Part shown: one piece after another, positions 25,112-34,280 of the stretch
How positions within the stretch are numbered: position 1 is the first letter of the stretch
Layout: every line of letters begins with the position of its first letter
Source of the DNA: Georgenia satyanarayanai
GTDB lineage: Bacteria; Actinomycetota; Actinomycetes; Actinomycetales; Actinomycetaceae
Reading direction: 5' to 3'
NCBI RefSeq assembly: GCF_900116375.1
Contig: NZ_UETB01000012.1
Span: 1 to 64,000, forward strand
Length of the DNA: 64,000 nucleotides
Notes under the pieces: generated by a model
Database searches by the model: none
Told to the model about the DNA's origin: nothing
The model's input: only the letters and a program-made list of their open reading frames with translations
Position numbers and translations under genes: made by a program

Positions 25112-26068
25112 GTGACCCCTCCCCCTCTTCGGCTCGGCACGCGCGCCTCGACGCTGGCGCTCACGCAGTCCACCACCGTGGCGAAGGCACTGGAGGCGGT
25201 GACCGGCCGGGAGGTCCAGCTCGTGCGGATCCGCACCGAGGGCGACCGCAGCCGCGCCTCCCTCGCCAGCCTCGGTGGCACCGGGGTCTTCGCCGCCGCG
25301 CTGCGCGAGGCGCTGCTCGCCGGGGAGTGCGACTTCGCCGTCCACTCGCTCAAGGACCTGCCCACCGCGCCGACGCCCGGCCTGTCGATCGCCGCGCTCC
25401 CCGAGCGCGCCGACTCCCGCGACGTCCTGTGCGCGCGCGAGGGCTGGACCCTGCAGACCCTCCCCGAGGGCGCGCGCGTCGGCACGGGCTCACCGCGCCG
25501 CGCCGCCCAGCTCCTCGCCGCCCGCCCCGACCTCGAGATCGTCGACATCCGCGGGAACGTCGAGACCCGCCTCGGGCGCGTGCAGCCCGGCGACCTCGAC
25601 GCCGTCGTCCTCGCCCGCGCCGGGCTCGCCCGGGTGGACCGCCTCGAGGCCGTCACCGAGACGCTCGACGCGGAGGTCGTCGTCCCCGCCCCCGGGCAGG
25701 GTGCGCTGGCCGTCGAGTGCCGCAGCGAGGACCTCGCCGACCCCGAGCACCCGCTCACCACCGGCCTGCGCGCGCTCGACGACCACGCCACGCGCCTGGC
25801 CGTCACCGCCGAGCGTGTCGTGCTGCGTGTCCTCGAGGCCGGCTGCGCGGCGCCGCTCGGCGCCCTCGCCCACCTGGACGGCGAGACCCTCCACCTGCAC
25901 GCGACCGTCGTCGAGCACGACGGCAGCCGCCGCCTGAGCCACCGCGCCGACGTCGCCCTCCCGGTCGACGAGGCCGCCTCCCTCGCGGCGGCGGAGTCCC
26001 TCGGCACCGAGGTCGCGAACGCGCTCCTCGAGGCGGGTGCCGCGAGCATCACCGGGCGCCCCGCGTGA
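25112..26068 (+). CDS. hemC: Porphobilinogen deaminase (hydroxymethylbilane synthase)
   Basis: Condenses four porphobilinogens to hydroxymethylbilane; 318 residues. Motifs include LRLGTRASTLALTQS at the N-terminus, FAVHSLKDLPTA, and the dipyrromethane cofactor attachment Cys in VLEAGCAAPLGAL (Cys245). It follows the repeat block and starts with GTG. hemD begins 82 bases downstream. Its presence in this cluster with hemA, B, D, E and L makes the assignment secure. Confidence 0.95.
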   Translation: MTPPPLRLGTRASTLALTQSTTVAKALEAVTGREVQLVRIRTEGDRSRASLASLGGTGVFAAALREALLAGECDFAVHSLKDLPTAPTPGLSIAALPERADSRDVLCAREGWTLQTLPEGARVGTGSPRRAAQLLAARPDLEIVDIRGNVETRLGRVQPGDLDAVVLARAGLARVDRLEAVTETLDAEVVVPAPGQGALAVECRSEDLADPEHPLTTGLRALDDHATRLAVTAERVVLRVLEAGCAAPLGALAHLDGETLHLHATVVEHDGSRRLSHRADVALPVDEAASLAAAESLGTEVANALLEAGAASITGRPA

Positions 26069-26150
26069 GTCCGGACGCCTGCACCCCGGCCGCGCTCCGC
26101 GGGGCCGGATCGCCGCGGCCCGGGGCCGCGAGCGCCACCGGACGGACGGC

Positions 26151-26912
26151 ATGAGCCTCGCCGGCCGCACGCTCCTGCTCCCCCGCACCGACGCCGCGGA
26201 CCGTCTCGCCCACGCGGCCGAGGAGGCCGGTGCGCGCACGGTGACCGCGGACCTCATCCGGCACGAGACGGTCACGCCCACCGACGAGCTCGACGCCGCC
26301 CTCCGGGACGCCGGCAGCGTCGACTGGGTCGCCCTCACCAGCGCCACCACCGTCGCCGTCATCGCCGAGCGCGCCGCCGCCCTCGGCACGACGACGGCGC
26401 AGCTCCTCACCGGCCCGCGCGTCGCCGTCGTCGGCCGGGCGACCGGCGCCGCCCTCGCCGCGCACGGCGTCGGCGCGGACCTCGTCCCGCCGGAGCGCTC
26501 GAGCGCCGTCGACCTGCTCGCCGTGTGGCCCGAGGGCAGCGGCACCGTCCTCGTGCCGCGCTCGGAGATCGCCGCACCCACGCTGGTCGCCGGCCTGCGC
26601 GAGCGCGGCTGGCAGGTGCGCGACGTCGTCGCCTACCGGACCGTGCCGGTGACGGTCCCCGACCCCGCGGTCGCGGGCCTGCTCGACGGCGGAGGGGTCG
26701 ACGTCGTCGTCCTCACCTCGGGCAGCACCGCGAGCGCCTTCGCCGCCCTGTACGGCACCGCCGCCCCGGCCCGCGTCTGCGCGATCGGCACGAGCACCGC
26801 CGACGCCGCCCGCCGCGCCGGGCTGCCGGTGCACGCCGTCGCCGACCACCAGACCACCGCCGGCCTGCTCGAGGCGGCCGGCCTCGCCCTCACCACCGGA
26901 GCCCGCCCATGA
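26151..26912 (+). CDS. hemD: Uroporphyrinogen III synthase
   Basis: Cyclises hydroxymethylbilane to uroporphyrinogen III; 253 residues. HemD sequences are weakly conserved, but the two-domain layout, [43 protein letters not shown] and the C-terminal [12 protein letters not shown] are typical. ATG 26151 has only a weak ribosome site. The gene overlaps hemB by four bases. Confidence 0.88.
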   Translation: MSLAGRTLLLPRTDAADRLAHAAEEAGARTVTADLIRHETVTPTDELDAALRDAGSVDWVALTSATTVAVIAERAAALGTTTAQLLTGPRVAVVGRATGAALAAHGVGADLVPPERSSAVDLLAVWPEGSGTVLVPRSEIAAPTLVAGLRERGWQVRDVVAYRTVPVTVPDPAVAGLLDGGGVDVVVLTSGSTASAFAALYGTAAPARVCAIGTSTADAARRAGLPVHAVADHQTTAGLLEAAGLALTTGARP

Positions 26913-27889
26913 CGCACCAGGTCCCCACCGCCCGCCCGCGCCGCCTGCGCCGCAGCCCGGCGATGCGGCGGCTCGTCTCCGAGACCCGCCTGCACGCCGC
27001 GGACCTCGTGCTGCCGATGTTCGTAAAGGAGGGCGTGGACGAGCCGGCGCCGATCACGTCGATGCCGGGCGTGGCCCAGCACTCGATGGACTCCCTGCGC
27101 CGCGCCGCCGTGGAGGCCGCCGAGGCGGGGGTCGGCGGGCTCATGCTCTTCGGCGTCCCGGCGACGCGCGACGCCGTCGGCTCCTGCGCGACCGAGCCGG
27201 ATGGGATCCTCAACGCGGGCCTGCGCGCTCTCGTCGAGGAGGTGGGTGACGACGTCGTCGTCATGGCCGACCTGTGCCTGGACGAGTTCACCGACCACGG
27301 CCACTGCGGCGTGCTGCGCGCCGACGGCACCGTCGACAACGACGCCACCCTGGCGCGCTACGCCGACATGGCCCTCGCGCAGGCGGAGACCGGCGCCCAC
27401 CTCCTCGGCCTGTCCGGGATGATGGACGGCCAGACGGCGGTCGTGCGCGCGGCCCTCGACGGCGCCGGGCACACCGACGTCTCCCTCCTCGCCTACTCGG
27501 CGAAGTACGCCTCGAGCTTCTACGGCCCCTTCCGTGACGCCGTCGACTCCGCGCTCCAGGGCGACCGGCGCACCTACCAGATGGACGCCGGCAACCGCCG
27601 CGAAGGGCTGCGGGAGGCGACGCTCGACCTCGCCGAGGGCGCCGACGTCGTCATGGTCAAGCCCGCGATGAGCTACCTCGACGTGCTGTCCGACGTCGCC
27701 GCCCACTCCCCCGTGCCCGTCGCCGCCTACCAGGTGTCCGGCGAGCTCGCGATGATCGAGGCCGCGGCCGCGCAGGGCTGGATCGACCGGCGCCGCGCGA
27801 TCGAGGAGTCCCTGCTCGGCATCCGCCGCGCGGGCGCGGACATGACCTTCACGTACTGGGCGACCGAGGTCGCCGGCTGGCTCCGCTGA
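26909..27889 (+). CDS. hemB: Delta-aminolevulinic acid dehydratase (porphobilinogen synthase)
   Basis: Joins two 5-aminolevulinates to porphobilinogen; 326 residues. The two active-site lysines are seen in [14 protein letters not shown] and [12 protein letters not shown]. The metal loop reads [14 protein letters not shown]: two Cys of the canonical Zn-type CxC...C triad remain while the middle one is Asp, a mixed form between Zn and Mg types. The ATG overlaps the hemD stop. hemL follows after 23 bases. Confidence 0.95.
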   Translation: MTHQVPTARPRRLRRSPAMRRLVSETRLHAADLVLPMFVKEGVDEPAPITSMPGVAQHSMDSLRRAAVEAAEAGVGGLMLFGVPATRDAVGSCATEPDGILNAGLRALVEEVGDDVVVMADLCLDEFTDHGHCGVLRADGTVDNDATLARYADMALAQAETGAHLLGLSGMMDGQTAVVRAALDGAGHTDVSLLAYSAKYASSFYGPFRDAVDSALQGDRRTYQMDAGNRREGLREATLDLAEGADVVMVKPAMSYLDVLSDVAAHSPVPVAAYQVSGELAMIEAAAAQGWIDRRRAIEESLLGIRRAGADMTFTYWATEVAGWLR

Positions 27890-27912
27890 CCACCCGACCC
27901 GAGAGGCACCCC

Positions 27913-29244
27913 ATGACCGACCCGATGGACGAGATCTTCACCTCCGCCCGCGCCGTCATCCCCGGCGGGGTGAGCTCCCCGGTGCGCGCGTACGGCTCGG
28001 TGGGCGGGGTGCCGCGCTTCGCCGCGTCCGCGCGCGGGCCGCACATCACCGACGTGTCGGGCCGGGAGTACGTCGACCTCGTCATGTCGTGGGGGCCGGG
28101 ACTGCTCGGCCACGCCCACCCGGAGGTGGTCGACGCCGTCCAGCAGGCCGCGGCGCGCGGGCTCTCGTTCGGCGCGCCGACGGTCGCGGAGGTCGAGCTC
28201 GCGGAGGCGATCCGCGAGCGCGTGGCCCCGGCGCAGCGGGTGCGCTTCGTCTCCACCGGCACCGAGGCGACGATGACCGCGATCCGCCTCGCGCGCGGCG
28301 CCACCGGGCGCGACCTCGTCGTGAAGTTCTCGGGCCACTACCACGGGCACGTCGACGCGCTCCTCGCCGAGGCCGGCTCCGGGGTGGCGACCTTCGGCAT
28401 GCCCGGGTCCGCCGGCGTGACGGCGGCGACCACGGCACAGACGATCGTCCTGCCCTACAACGACGCCCCCGCCCTCACCGAGGTCTTCGCCGCCCGCGGG
28501 CACGAGATCGCCGCGGTCATCACCGAGGCGGCGCCCGCGAACATGGGCGTGGTCCCGCCCGAGCCCGGCTTCAACGGCCTGCTGCGGCAGCTGACCGAGG
28601 CCCACGGCGCGCTGCTCGTCCTCGACGAGGTGCTCACCGGCTTCCGCGTCCACCCCTCCGGCTGGTGGGGCCTGGAGCAGGCCGCCGACGACGGGACGCG
28701 AACCTGGGAGCCCGACCTCGTCACCTTCGGCAAGGTCGTCGGCGGCGGCATGCCGCTCGCCGCCGTCGGCGGCCGGGCCGAGCTCATGGACCTCCTCAGC
28801 CCGCTCGGACCGGTGTACCAGGCCGGCACGCTCTCGGGGAACCCGCTGGCGACGGCGGCCGGCCTGGCAACCCTGCGGCTCGCCGACGACGCGGTGTACG
28901 CGCGGGTGGACGAGGCGGCCGGGGTCATCGCCGACGCCGCCGGTGCCGCGCTGGACGCCGAGGGGGTGGCCCACCGCGTGCAGCGTGCCGGCAGCCTGTT
29001 CTCCGTGTTCTTCGGAGAGGCGGCGGCTGCTGCGCCGGTGCGGAACTACGCGGCCGTGCAGGCGCAGGAGGCGTTCCGCTTCCCGCCGTTCTTCCACGCC
29101 ATGCTCGACGCCGGGGTGGCCCTGCCGCCGTCTGTCTTCGAGGCGTGGTTCCTCTCCGCCGCCCACGACGACGACGCCGTCAGCCGCGTCCTCGACGCCC
29201 TGCCCGCCGCCGCGAGGGCCGCAGCCGCCGCCCGCCCGGAGTAG
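27913..29244 (+). CDS. hemL: Glutamate-1-semialdehyde 2,1-aminomutase
   Basis: PLP enzyme converting glutamate-1-semialdehyde to 5-aminolevulinate; 443 residues. It shows [17 protein letters not shown] at the N-terminus, [17 protein letters not shown], and the PLP lysine in [13 protein letters not shown] (Lys274). GAGAGGC precedes the ATG. It closes the haem operon. The 411 bases after it hold only three hairpin elements and no gene. Confidence 0.95.
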   Translation: MTDPMDEIFTSARAVIPGGVSSPVRAYGSVGGVPRFAASARGPHITDVSGREYVDLVMSWGPGLLGHAHPEVVDAVQQAAARGLSFGAPTVAEVELAEAIRERVAPAQRVRFVSTGTEATMTAIRLARGATGRDLVVKFSGHYHGHVDALLAEAGSGVATFGMPGSAGVTAATTAQTIVLPYNDAPALTEVFAARGHEIAAVITEAAPANMGVVPPEPGFNGLLRQLTEAHGALLVLDEVLTGFRVHPSGWWGLEQAADDGTRTWEPDLVTFGKVVGGGMPLAAVGGRAELMDLLSPLGPVYQAGTLSGNPLATAAGLATLRLADDAVYARVDEAAGVIADAAGAALDAEGVAHRVQRAGSLFSVFFGEAAAAAPVRNYAAVQAQEAFRFPPFFHAMLDAGVALPPSVFEAWFLSAAHDDDAVSRVLDALPAAARAAAAARPE

Positions 29245-29275
29245 CGGGGCCGGCGGCCTCCCCCGCCGACCATGC

Positions 29276-29329
29276 GCCCCCTGGGCCACTGTGCTCCCGG
29301 TCGACCGGGCGCACAGTGGCCCTGGGGGC
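29276..29329. repeat. 26-bp hairpin with CACTGTGC / CCGGTcgACCGG core
   Basis: Left arm 29276-29301 and right arm 29304-29329 pair over almost the whole length around CCGGT-cg-ACCGG. The arms contain CCACTGTGC, the word of the 14971-15111 cluster. It lies 32 bases after hemL and would act as a terminator of the haem operon, although no T-tract follows. Confidence 0.8.
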
Positions 29330-29501
29330 AGCAGGGTGGGGGCGGGCGCCCGCCGTGCGTCCGCGCTGCTGGACGCGCTCTGTGGGGGCGTGCGAGGTGT
29401 GGGCTCTTGGCACTCCGGGGTCCACAGGTCCACACCTAGCCGCTGCAGGTGACCGTCCGCCGGTAGCGAGGCCCGCCGGCCGCCCGGCGAGCCTCGCTCG
29501 A

Positions 29502-29576
29502 CCGACCTTGCGCCCTTCGGTCCACCATGCTTCCGGTCTACCGGGCGCATGGTGGACCAAGGACCAGCAAGGTCGG
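29502..29576. repeat. Nested hairpin, CCACCATGC / CCGGTctACCGG core
   Basis: Inner 19-bp arms (29519-29537, 29540-29558) and outer arms CCGACCTTG (29502-29510) and CAAGGTCGG (29568-29576). The core matches the elements at 17231 and 29276 with compensating changes in the stem (CATGC/GCATG here versus CTGTGC/GCACAG). It sits between convergent genes. Confidence 0.8.
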
Positions 29577-29596
29577 ATGGCCGGAGCCTCCAGCCA

Positions 29597-29641
29597 CCGA
29601 CAGCCGGGTCCCTCGTCGGGAGGGATCGATCCGGCTGTCGG
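29597..29641. repeat. CCGACAGCCGG hairpin (terminator of convergent genes)
   Basis: CCGACAGCCGG (29597-29607) pairs with CCGGCTGTCGG (29631-29641), with an inner TCCCT/AGGGA stem. It belongs to the same family as the elements at 34145, 35005 and 41624. It ends 15 bases before the stop of the epimerase gene. Confidence 0.8.
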
Positions 29642-29655
29642 CGCGTGAGAGGAGG

Positions 29656-30921
29656 TCAGGCCGGGCGGGGGGCGCGGGCGCGCAGGGCCGAGGCGAAGGA
29701 CGGGGTGAGCGGGACGTCGGCCATGAGGGCGGCCTGGTAGGCGTGGTAGACGTCCGGCTTGCCCTCCCACGTGCCCGACGCCGGCCGGTTGGCGGAGTCG
29801 AGCTCGTGGTGCCAGGAGCCGCCCTCGTGGTCGACGAGGGCGGTGTCGGCGTACGCCCACCAGCGCTCGAGGTCGGCGGCGTGGGCGGCGTCGCCCGTCA
29901 CCCGCTGCAGCACGGTGGAGGTGGCGATCGCCTCGGTGACGACCCAGTGCATCCGCGCCCGGACGACGGGCTCCCCGGACCAGTCGGTCGTGTAGACGAA
30001 GCCCTCCGCGCCGTCGGCGTCCCAGCCGTCGGCGACGGCGCGGGCCGCGAGCGCCACGGCAGCCTCGGGCAGGCCGGCGGGGGCGTCGGCGCCGAGCGTG
30101 GCGTCGACAGCGAGGAGCAGACGCGCCCACTCCAGGCCGTGGCCCACGGTGGCGCCGTAGGGCTTGAAGGGGTCCGCCGGACGGTCGCGGTTGTGCTCGA
30201 GCAGCGGTGTCCAGTCGGTGGCGAAGTGCTCGGGGATGCGCCAGTCGTTCTCCCGCGCCCAGGTCGCGACGTGCGCGGAGATGCGGCCGGCGCGATGGTG
30301 CCACAGCGGGTCTCCGGTGACGTCGCCGGCGGCGAGGTAGGCCTCGACGCTGTGCATGGTGGCGTTGATGCCGCGGTAGGGGTCCAGCACGGTCCACGCG
30401 CGGTCCCACTCGTCGACGACGAGCCCGGCCTCCTCGTCCCAGAAGCGCTCCTCCTGCGCGGCGAGCGCGAGGTCGAGCAGCTCCTGCGCGCCCTCGATGC
30501 CCGCGGCGAGCGCGGAGCTGGCCGCGAGGACGACGAAGGCGTGGCCGTAGGCCTGCTTGATGGTGCTCGACGGGCCGTCCGCGGTGACGCCGGCGAACCA
30601 GCCGCCGTGCTCGTCGTCGTGGAGCGGGCCGAGCAGGGCCCGCACGCCGTGGGCCGCGAGCTCGCGGAGCGTGTCCCGGTCGGGTCCGTCCGGTGCCGGT
30701 GCCTCGTCGGCGAGCACACCGAGGCTGAACACGTGCGTCATCCGGCACGTGATCCACAGCTCGACGGTGGTGGGGTCCACCGTCCCGCGCTCGTCGAGGT
30801 AGCCGAAGCCGAGGTCGCAGCGCGCGCCGACGGCGAAGCGCAGCAGCTCGGCGCGCTGGGCTCGGCGGTACTCCGCGCTGCCCGGGCGGGGGCGGTGGTC
30901 CTGGTGTGCGGCAGTGCTCAC
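29656..30921 (-). CDS. AGE-family sugar epimerase/isomerase (mannose isomerase-like)
   Basis: N-acylglucosamine 2-epimerase superfamily, 421 residues, an (alpha/alpha)6 barrel. Family residues are seen in RMTHVFSLGVLAD near the N-terminus, RGINATMHSVEAYLA, PYGATVGHGLEWARLLL, MHWVVTEAIATS and KPDVYHAYQAAL. Members interconvert aldose and ketose (mannose/fructose, sulfoquinovose) or epimerise sugars. The ManI/YihS-like motifs favour an aldose-ketose isomerase, but the substrate is not determinable. The GTG at 30921 has GAGGGAGA upstream. It is divergent from the amidase gene. Confidence 0.85.
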   Translation of the reverse strand: MSTAAHQDHRPRPGSAEYRRAQRAELLRFAVGARCDLGFGYLDERGTVDPTTVELWITCRMTHVFSLGVLADEAPAPDGPDRDTLRELAAHGVRALLGPLHDDEHGGWFAGVTADGPSSTIKQAYGHAFVVLAASSALAAGIEGAQELLDLALAAQEERFWDEEAGLVVDEWDRAWTVLDPYRGINATMHSVEAYLAAGDVTGDPLWHHRAGRISAHVATWARENDWRIPEHFATDWTPLLEHNRDRPADPFKPYGATVGHGLEWARLLLAVDATLGADAPAGLPEAAVALAARAVADGWDADGAEGFVYTTDWSGEPVVRARMHWVVTEAIATSTVLQRVTGDAAHAADLERWWAYADTALVDHEGGSWHHELDSANRPASGTWEGKPDVYHAYQAALMADVPLTPSFASALRARAPRPA

Positions 30922-31101
30922 GTCGTCGTCATCTCCCTCGGTGCGTCACAGGTGCGCGACCCGACAGTACGCCCCGCGCGGCACCCACCCGCACACGCGA
31001 GGAGTTACGCCACCGAAACGTCTCCGACGCGGCCCGGCAATGCGCCCCCGGTTCGATGACGGCACCGCCCGGAGGGGGCGGACCCCAGCGGAAGGACGCC
31101 C

Positions 31102-34100
31102 ATGCCCACCCCGAACCGCCGTCACCCGGTCGCCCCACGCGGGCGACGGACCGCCGCCACGTGCGCGGCCGCCGTCGCCCTGGCCGCCCTGGCACTCCCG
31201 GCCTCCGCCATCACCGACGTCACCACGCCCGGCGGCGCGACCTTCACCGTCCACGACGCCTACCGGCCCGGCCTGGACACCGGCTCGATCCGGTCCCTGT
31301 CCGACTCCCGGGTGGAGGGCTTCGGGAACGTGTTCCTCAGCGTCGAGGGCGGTGACGACCGGATGAACGGTCAGATGCTGCGCGGCTTCGAGCTGACGGC
31401 CGACGGCGAGGGCGGGTTCGACTCCGCCTCCTCCGTCCTCCTCGACGGCGTCCAGGTCGCCCGGACGCTCGACGTCGTGGGCGAGAGCGCCCGGTTCCTC
31501 GACACCTTCACCAACACGACGAGCACGCCCCTCACCCTCAGCGTCTCCTTCGGCGGCTCGCTCGGCTACGGCACCGGCAAGAACGCCGGGACCATCACCG
31601 GGACGTCCGACGGCGACACCGACCTGGAGACCGAGGACGTGTGGCTGACGTCCGACCCGGCCGACGACGACGTCCGGCCCGTGGGCGTCGTCGTCGGGCA
31701 TGGCGTCGACGCCCTCGGTGACCAGCAGGCCGGGCCCTTCGCCTCGCCCTACGAGGCGAGCGGCTCGCGGGCCAACCACCCCGGCTTCGTCCACACGCTG
31801 ACGGTCGAGCCCGATGAGAGCCAGTCCCTCCTGCGCTACGTCGTCGCCGGGGAGGCCAAGGCGGGTGCCCTGGACGCGCTCACGGCGGCCACCGCCACCC
31901 TGGCGGAGGCCCCCGCCGTCGAGGGCCTGCCGCTGCCCGCGCTGTGCACCGTCGTCAACTTCGACGTGGCCGACGACGCCGCCTGCGCCACCGCCGGGCT
32001 CCTCCCCCAGCCGCCGGCCGAGCTCACGACCCTGACGTCGGAGACCGCGACCACGACGGCGGGCTACGACGTCACCGGCGCGACGATCGCCCGGCTCCAG
32101 GCCGACCTGCGCGCCGGACGCACGACGAGCGTCGAGGTCACCCGCGCCTACCTCGACCGGATCGCCGCGTACGACGGCGGCGCGCTGGGCTTCCGCAGCT
32201 TCATCACCGTGGCCGACGACGCGCTCGGGCAGGCCGCTGCCGCCGACGCGGCGCGGGCCGCGGGTGCGGACAGCGATCTGCTGGGCATCCCGCTGGCGCT
32301 CAAGGACCTCTACGACACCGCCGACATGCCCACGACCGGTGGCACCCTCGCCCTGGAGGGCTACCAGCCCGCGGCGGACGCCTGGCAGGTCGCGCGGCTG
32401 CGCGAGGCGGGCGCGGTCATCATCGGCAAGGCGAACCTCTCGGAGTTTGCGAACTCCGGGTCGATGTCCGAGTCCGGGTTCATGCAGACGTGGAACGCGC
32501 TGTACCCGTCCAAGACGCCGCACGGGTCCTCCGGCGGCTCCGGCACCGCCGTCGCGGCGGACCTCGCCGCCGGCGCCATGGGCTCCCAGACCGGCGTGTC
32601 CCTCTACGCGCCGTCGACCTCGAACGGTCTGGCGACCTTCCGCGGCACCGACGGCCTGTCCTCCACGCAGGGCGTCATGCCGCTGACGTGGGCGCAGGAC
32701 TACGCCGGGCCGATGGCCAAGACGGTCACCGACGTCGCCTTCCTGCTCGACGCCACGTCGACGCAGAGCACCGGCAACAACCCCGACGACCTGCTCACCG
32801 CACGGGTCGACAACACGCTGCGCCCGGTGTCGTTCACCGCCGGGCTCGACGAGGAGGCGCTGTCCGGCGCGGTGCTCGGGGTCATCCCCACCTCCTTCGT
32901 CTCGGAGTCGATCCCCGACGACCCGACCGGTCCCGCCGCGCGGGAGACCCTGGAGCAGCTGGCCTCCGAGGCGGGAGCGACGGTCGTCGAGATCCCTGCG
33001 CCCGAGGGTTTCGAGCGCGCACCGGGCGGGAACCGCGGCGCGGAGGGCTGGGAGCGCTACATCGCCGACCAGGTCGACTTCCCCTACGCGGACGGCGACG
33101 AGCTGCTCTCCTCCCCGCTCGTGCTGCCCTACAACCAGCGTGAGCGGGACACCGAGCCGATGACCGACGAGGAGGTCGAGGCGTACCTCGACTGGCGCGA
33201 CCGGTACAAGGAGCACATCGAGGCGTGGATGGACGAGGCAGGTGTCGACGCCGTCGTGTACCCGGGCTTCCTCTCCGCCGTCGGCAACAACGACGTCTCC
33301 TCGGCCGTGCACACCTCGGACCGTTCCACGGGGGTGCTCACGTCCGGCGTGGGCCTGCCGACGGCCGTCGTGCCGGTCGGGGCCAGCCCGATGGGCGAGT
33401 CGATGAGCCTGCAGGTCGTCGGGCGCGCCTGGTCGGACGCCGACGTGCTCGCCATGGGCTACGCGCTGGAGCAGCAGGTCGACAGCCCGGTCGTGACCGG
33501 CTTCGCCCCCGCGCTGCCCGCCGACGCGGGTGACGCCGCCACCACCGTGGACGTCGTCGTGCCGGAGAGGGTGGAGGCCGGCGAGCCGGCGAGCGTCGTC
33601 GTCCAGGTGACCGCCACGGGCGGTGCGCGGCCGGGCGGCGCCGTTGTCCTCGAGGTCGCCGGGCGCACCTTCACCGGCACGGCCGACGACGACGGCGTGA
33701 GCGTCGCGCTGCCGGACGCGCTGCCCGTGGGTGAGTACGAGCTCACCGCGTCCTACATCGGCGACGCCGCCACCGAGCCCTCGGCCGGTGCCGCGCTGCT
33801 CACGGTCGTCGAGGCGTCTCCCGAGGAGCCGACCGAGGAGCCCACCGAGGAGCCCACGGAGGAACCGAGCGAGGAGCCCACCACCGAGGAGCCCACCGAG
33901 GAACCCACGACCGGCGCGCCGACCGAGGAGCCCACCACCGGGGAGCCCACCGAGGAGCCCACCACCGGCAAGCCCACCGAGGAGCCGGGCCCGGTCGGTG
34001 CGGCGGGTCCGCCCACCGGTGGCGGGTGGCTCGCGAGCACCGGTGTCGCCGGGGTCGTGGCGGCCCTGGTCCTCGTCTCCGCCCTCCTCGCCGGGGGCAC

Positions 34101-34134
34101 AGCCCTGGTCGTCCGCCGGCGCACGGCCGGCTAG
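31102..34134 (+). CDS. Exported, wall-anchored amidase-signature protein
   Basis: A 1010-residue secreted protein. Signal peptide residues 1-36 end PASA-I. A beta-rich domain of about 300 residues precedes an amidase-signature domain (about 330-805). The Ser-cisSer-Lys triad is Lys401 (LALKDLYD), the Ser-rich loop GSSGGSG (475-481) and Ser500 in TGVSLYAPS, where the usual GGS is GVS. A Big/Ig-like domain, a long Glu-Pro-Thr repeat stretch and an LASTG sorting motif (977-981) with helix and RRR follow. GGAAGGA at 31090 sets the start. It probably hydrolyses amides outside the cell. The 180 bases between it and the divergent epimerase hold no recognised element. Confidence 0.85.
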   Translation: MPTPNRRHPVAPRGRRTAATCAAAVALAALALPASAITDVTTPGGATFTVHDAYRPGLDTGSIRSLSDSRVEGFGNVFLSVEGGDDRMNGQMLRGFELTADGEGGFDSASSVLLDGVQVARTLDVVGESARFLDTFTNTTSTPLTLSVSFGGSLGYGTGKNAGTITGTSDGDTDLETEDVWLTSDPADDDVRPVGVVVGHGVDALGDQQAGPFASPYEASGSRANHPGFVHTLTVEPDESQSLLRYVVAGEAKAGALDALTAATATLAEAPAVEGLPLPALCTVVNFDVADDAACATAGLLPQPPAELTTLTSETATTTAGYDVTGATIARLQADLRAGRTTSVEVTRAYLDRIAAYDGGALGFRSFITVADDALGQAAAADAARAAGADSDLLGIPLALKDLYDTADMPTTGGTLALEGYQPAADAWQVARLREAGAVIIGKANLSEFANSGSMSESGFMQTWNALYPSKTPHGSSGGSGTAVAADLAAGAMGSQTGVSLYAPSTSNGLATFRGTDGLSSTQGVMPLTWAQDYAGPMAKTVTDVAFLLDATSTQSTGNNPDDLLTARVDNTLRPVSFTAGLDEEALSGAVLGVIPTSFVSESIPDDPTGPAARETLEQLASEAGATVVEIPAPEGFERAPGGNRGAEGWERYIADQVDFPYADGDELLSSPLVLPYNQRERDTEPMTDEEVEAYLDWRDRYKEHIEAWMDEAGVDAVVYPGFLSAVGNNDVSSAVHTSDRSTGVLTSGVGLPTAVVPVGASPMGESMSLQVVGRAWSDADVLAMGYALEQQVDSPVVTGFAPALPADAGDAATTVDVVVPERVEAGEPASVVVQVTATGGARPGGAVVLEVAGRTFTGTADDDGVSVALPDALPVGEYELTASYIGDAATEPSAGAALLTVVEASPEEPTEEPTEEPTEEPSEEPTTEEPTEEPTTGAPTEEPTTGEPTEEPTTGKPTEEPGPVGAAGPPTGGGWLASTGVAGVVAALVLVSALLAGGTALVVRRRTAG

Positions 34135-34144
34135 CGCGCACCTG

Positions 34145-34193
34145 CCCGTCGACAGCCGGACTCCTCACCAGGAGGAGTCCGGCTGTCGACGGG
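34145..34193. terminator. 21-bp GTCGACAGCCGGACTCC hairpin
   Basis: A perfect 21-bp stem, left arm 34145-34165 and right arm 34173-34193, with a seven-base loop. It starts ten bases after the amidase stop, so it is a likely terminator. The arm sequence (GACAGCCGGACTCCT) is shared with other hairpins in the window, which termination alone does not require. Confidence 0.8.
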
Positions 34194-34280
34194 GTGGCGC
34201 GGAGGGAGCTCCGTGGGTGCGCCGCTCCCCGGGAGCACCGCGGCCTTCTCCCGCGTCTCGGGGACCGGCAGGCTGGGACC

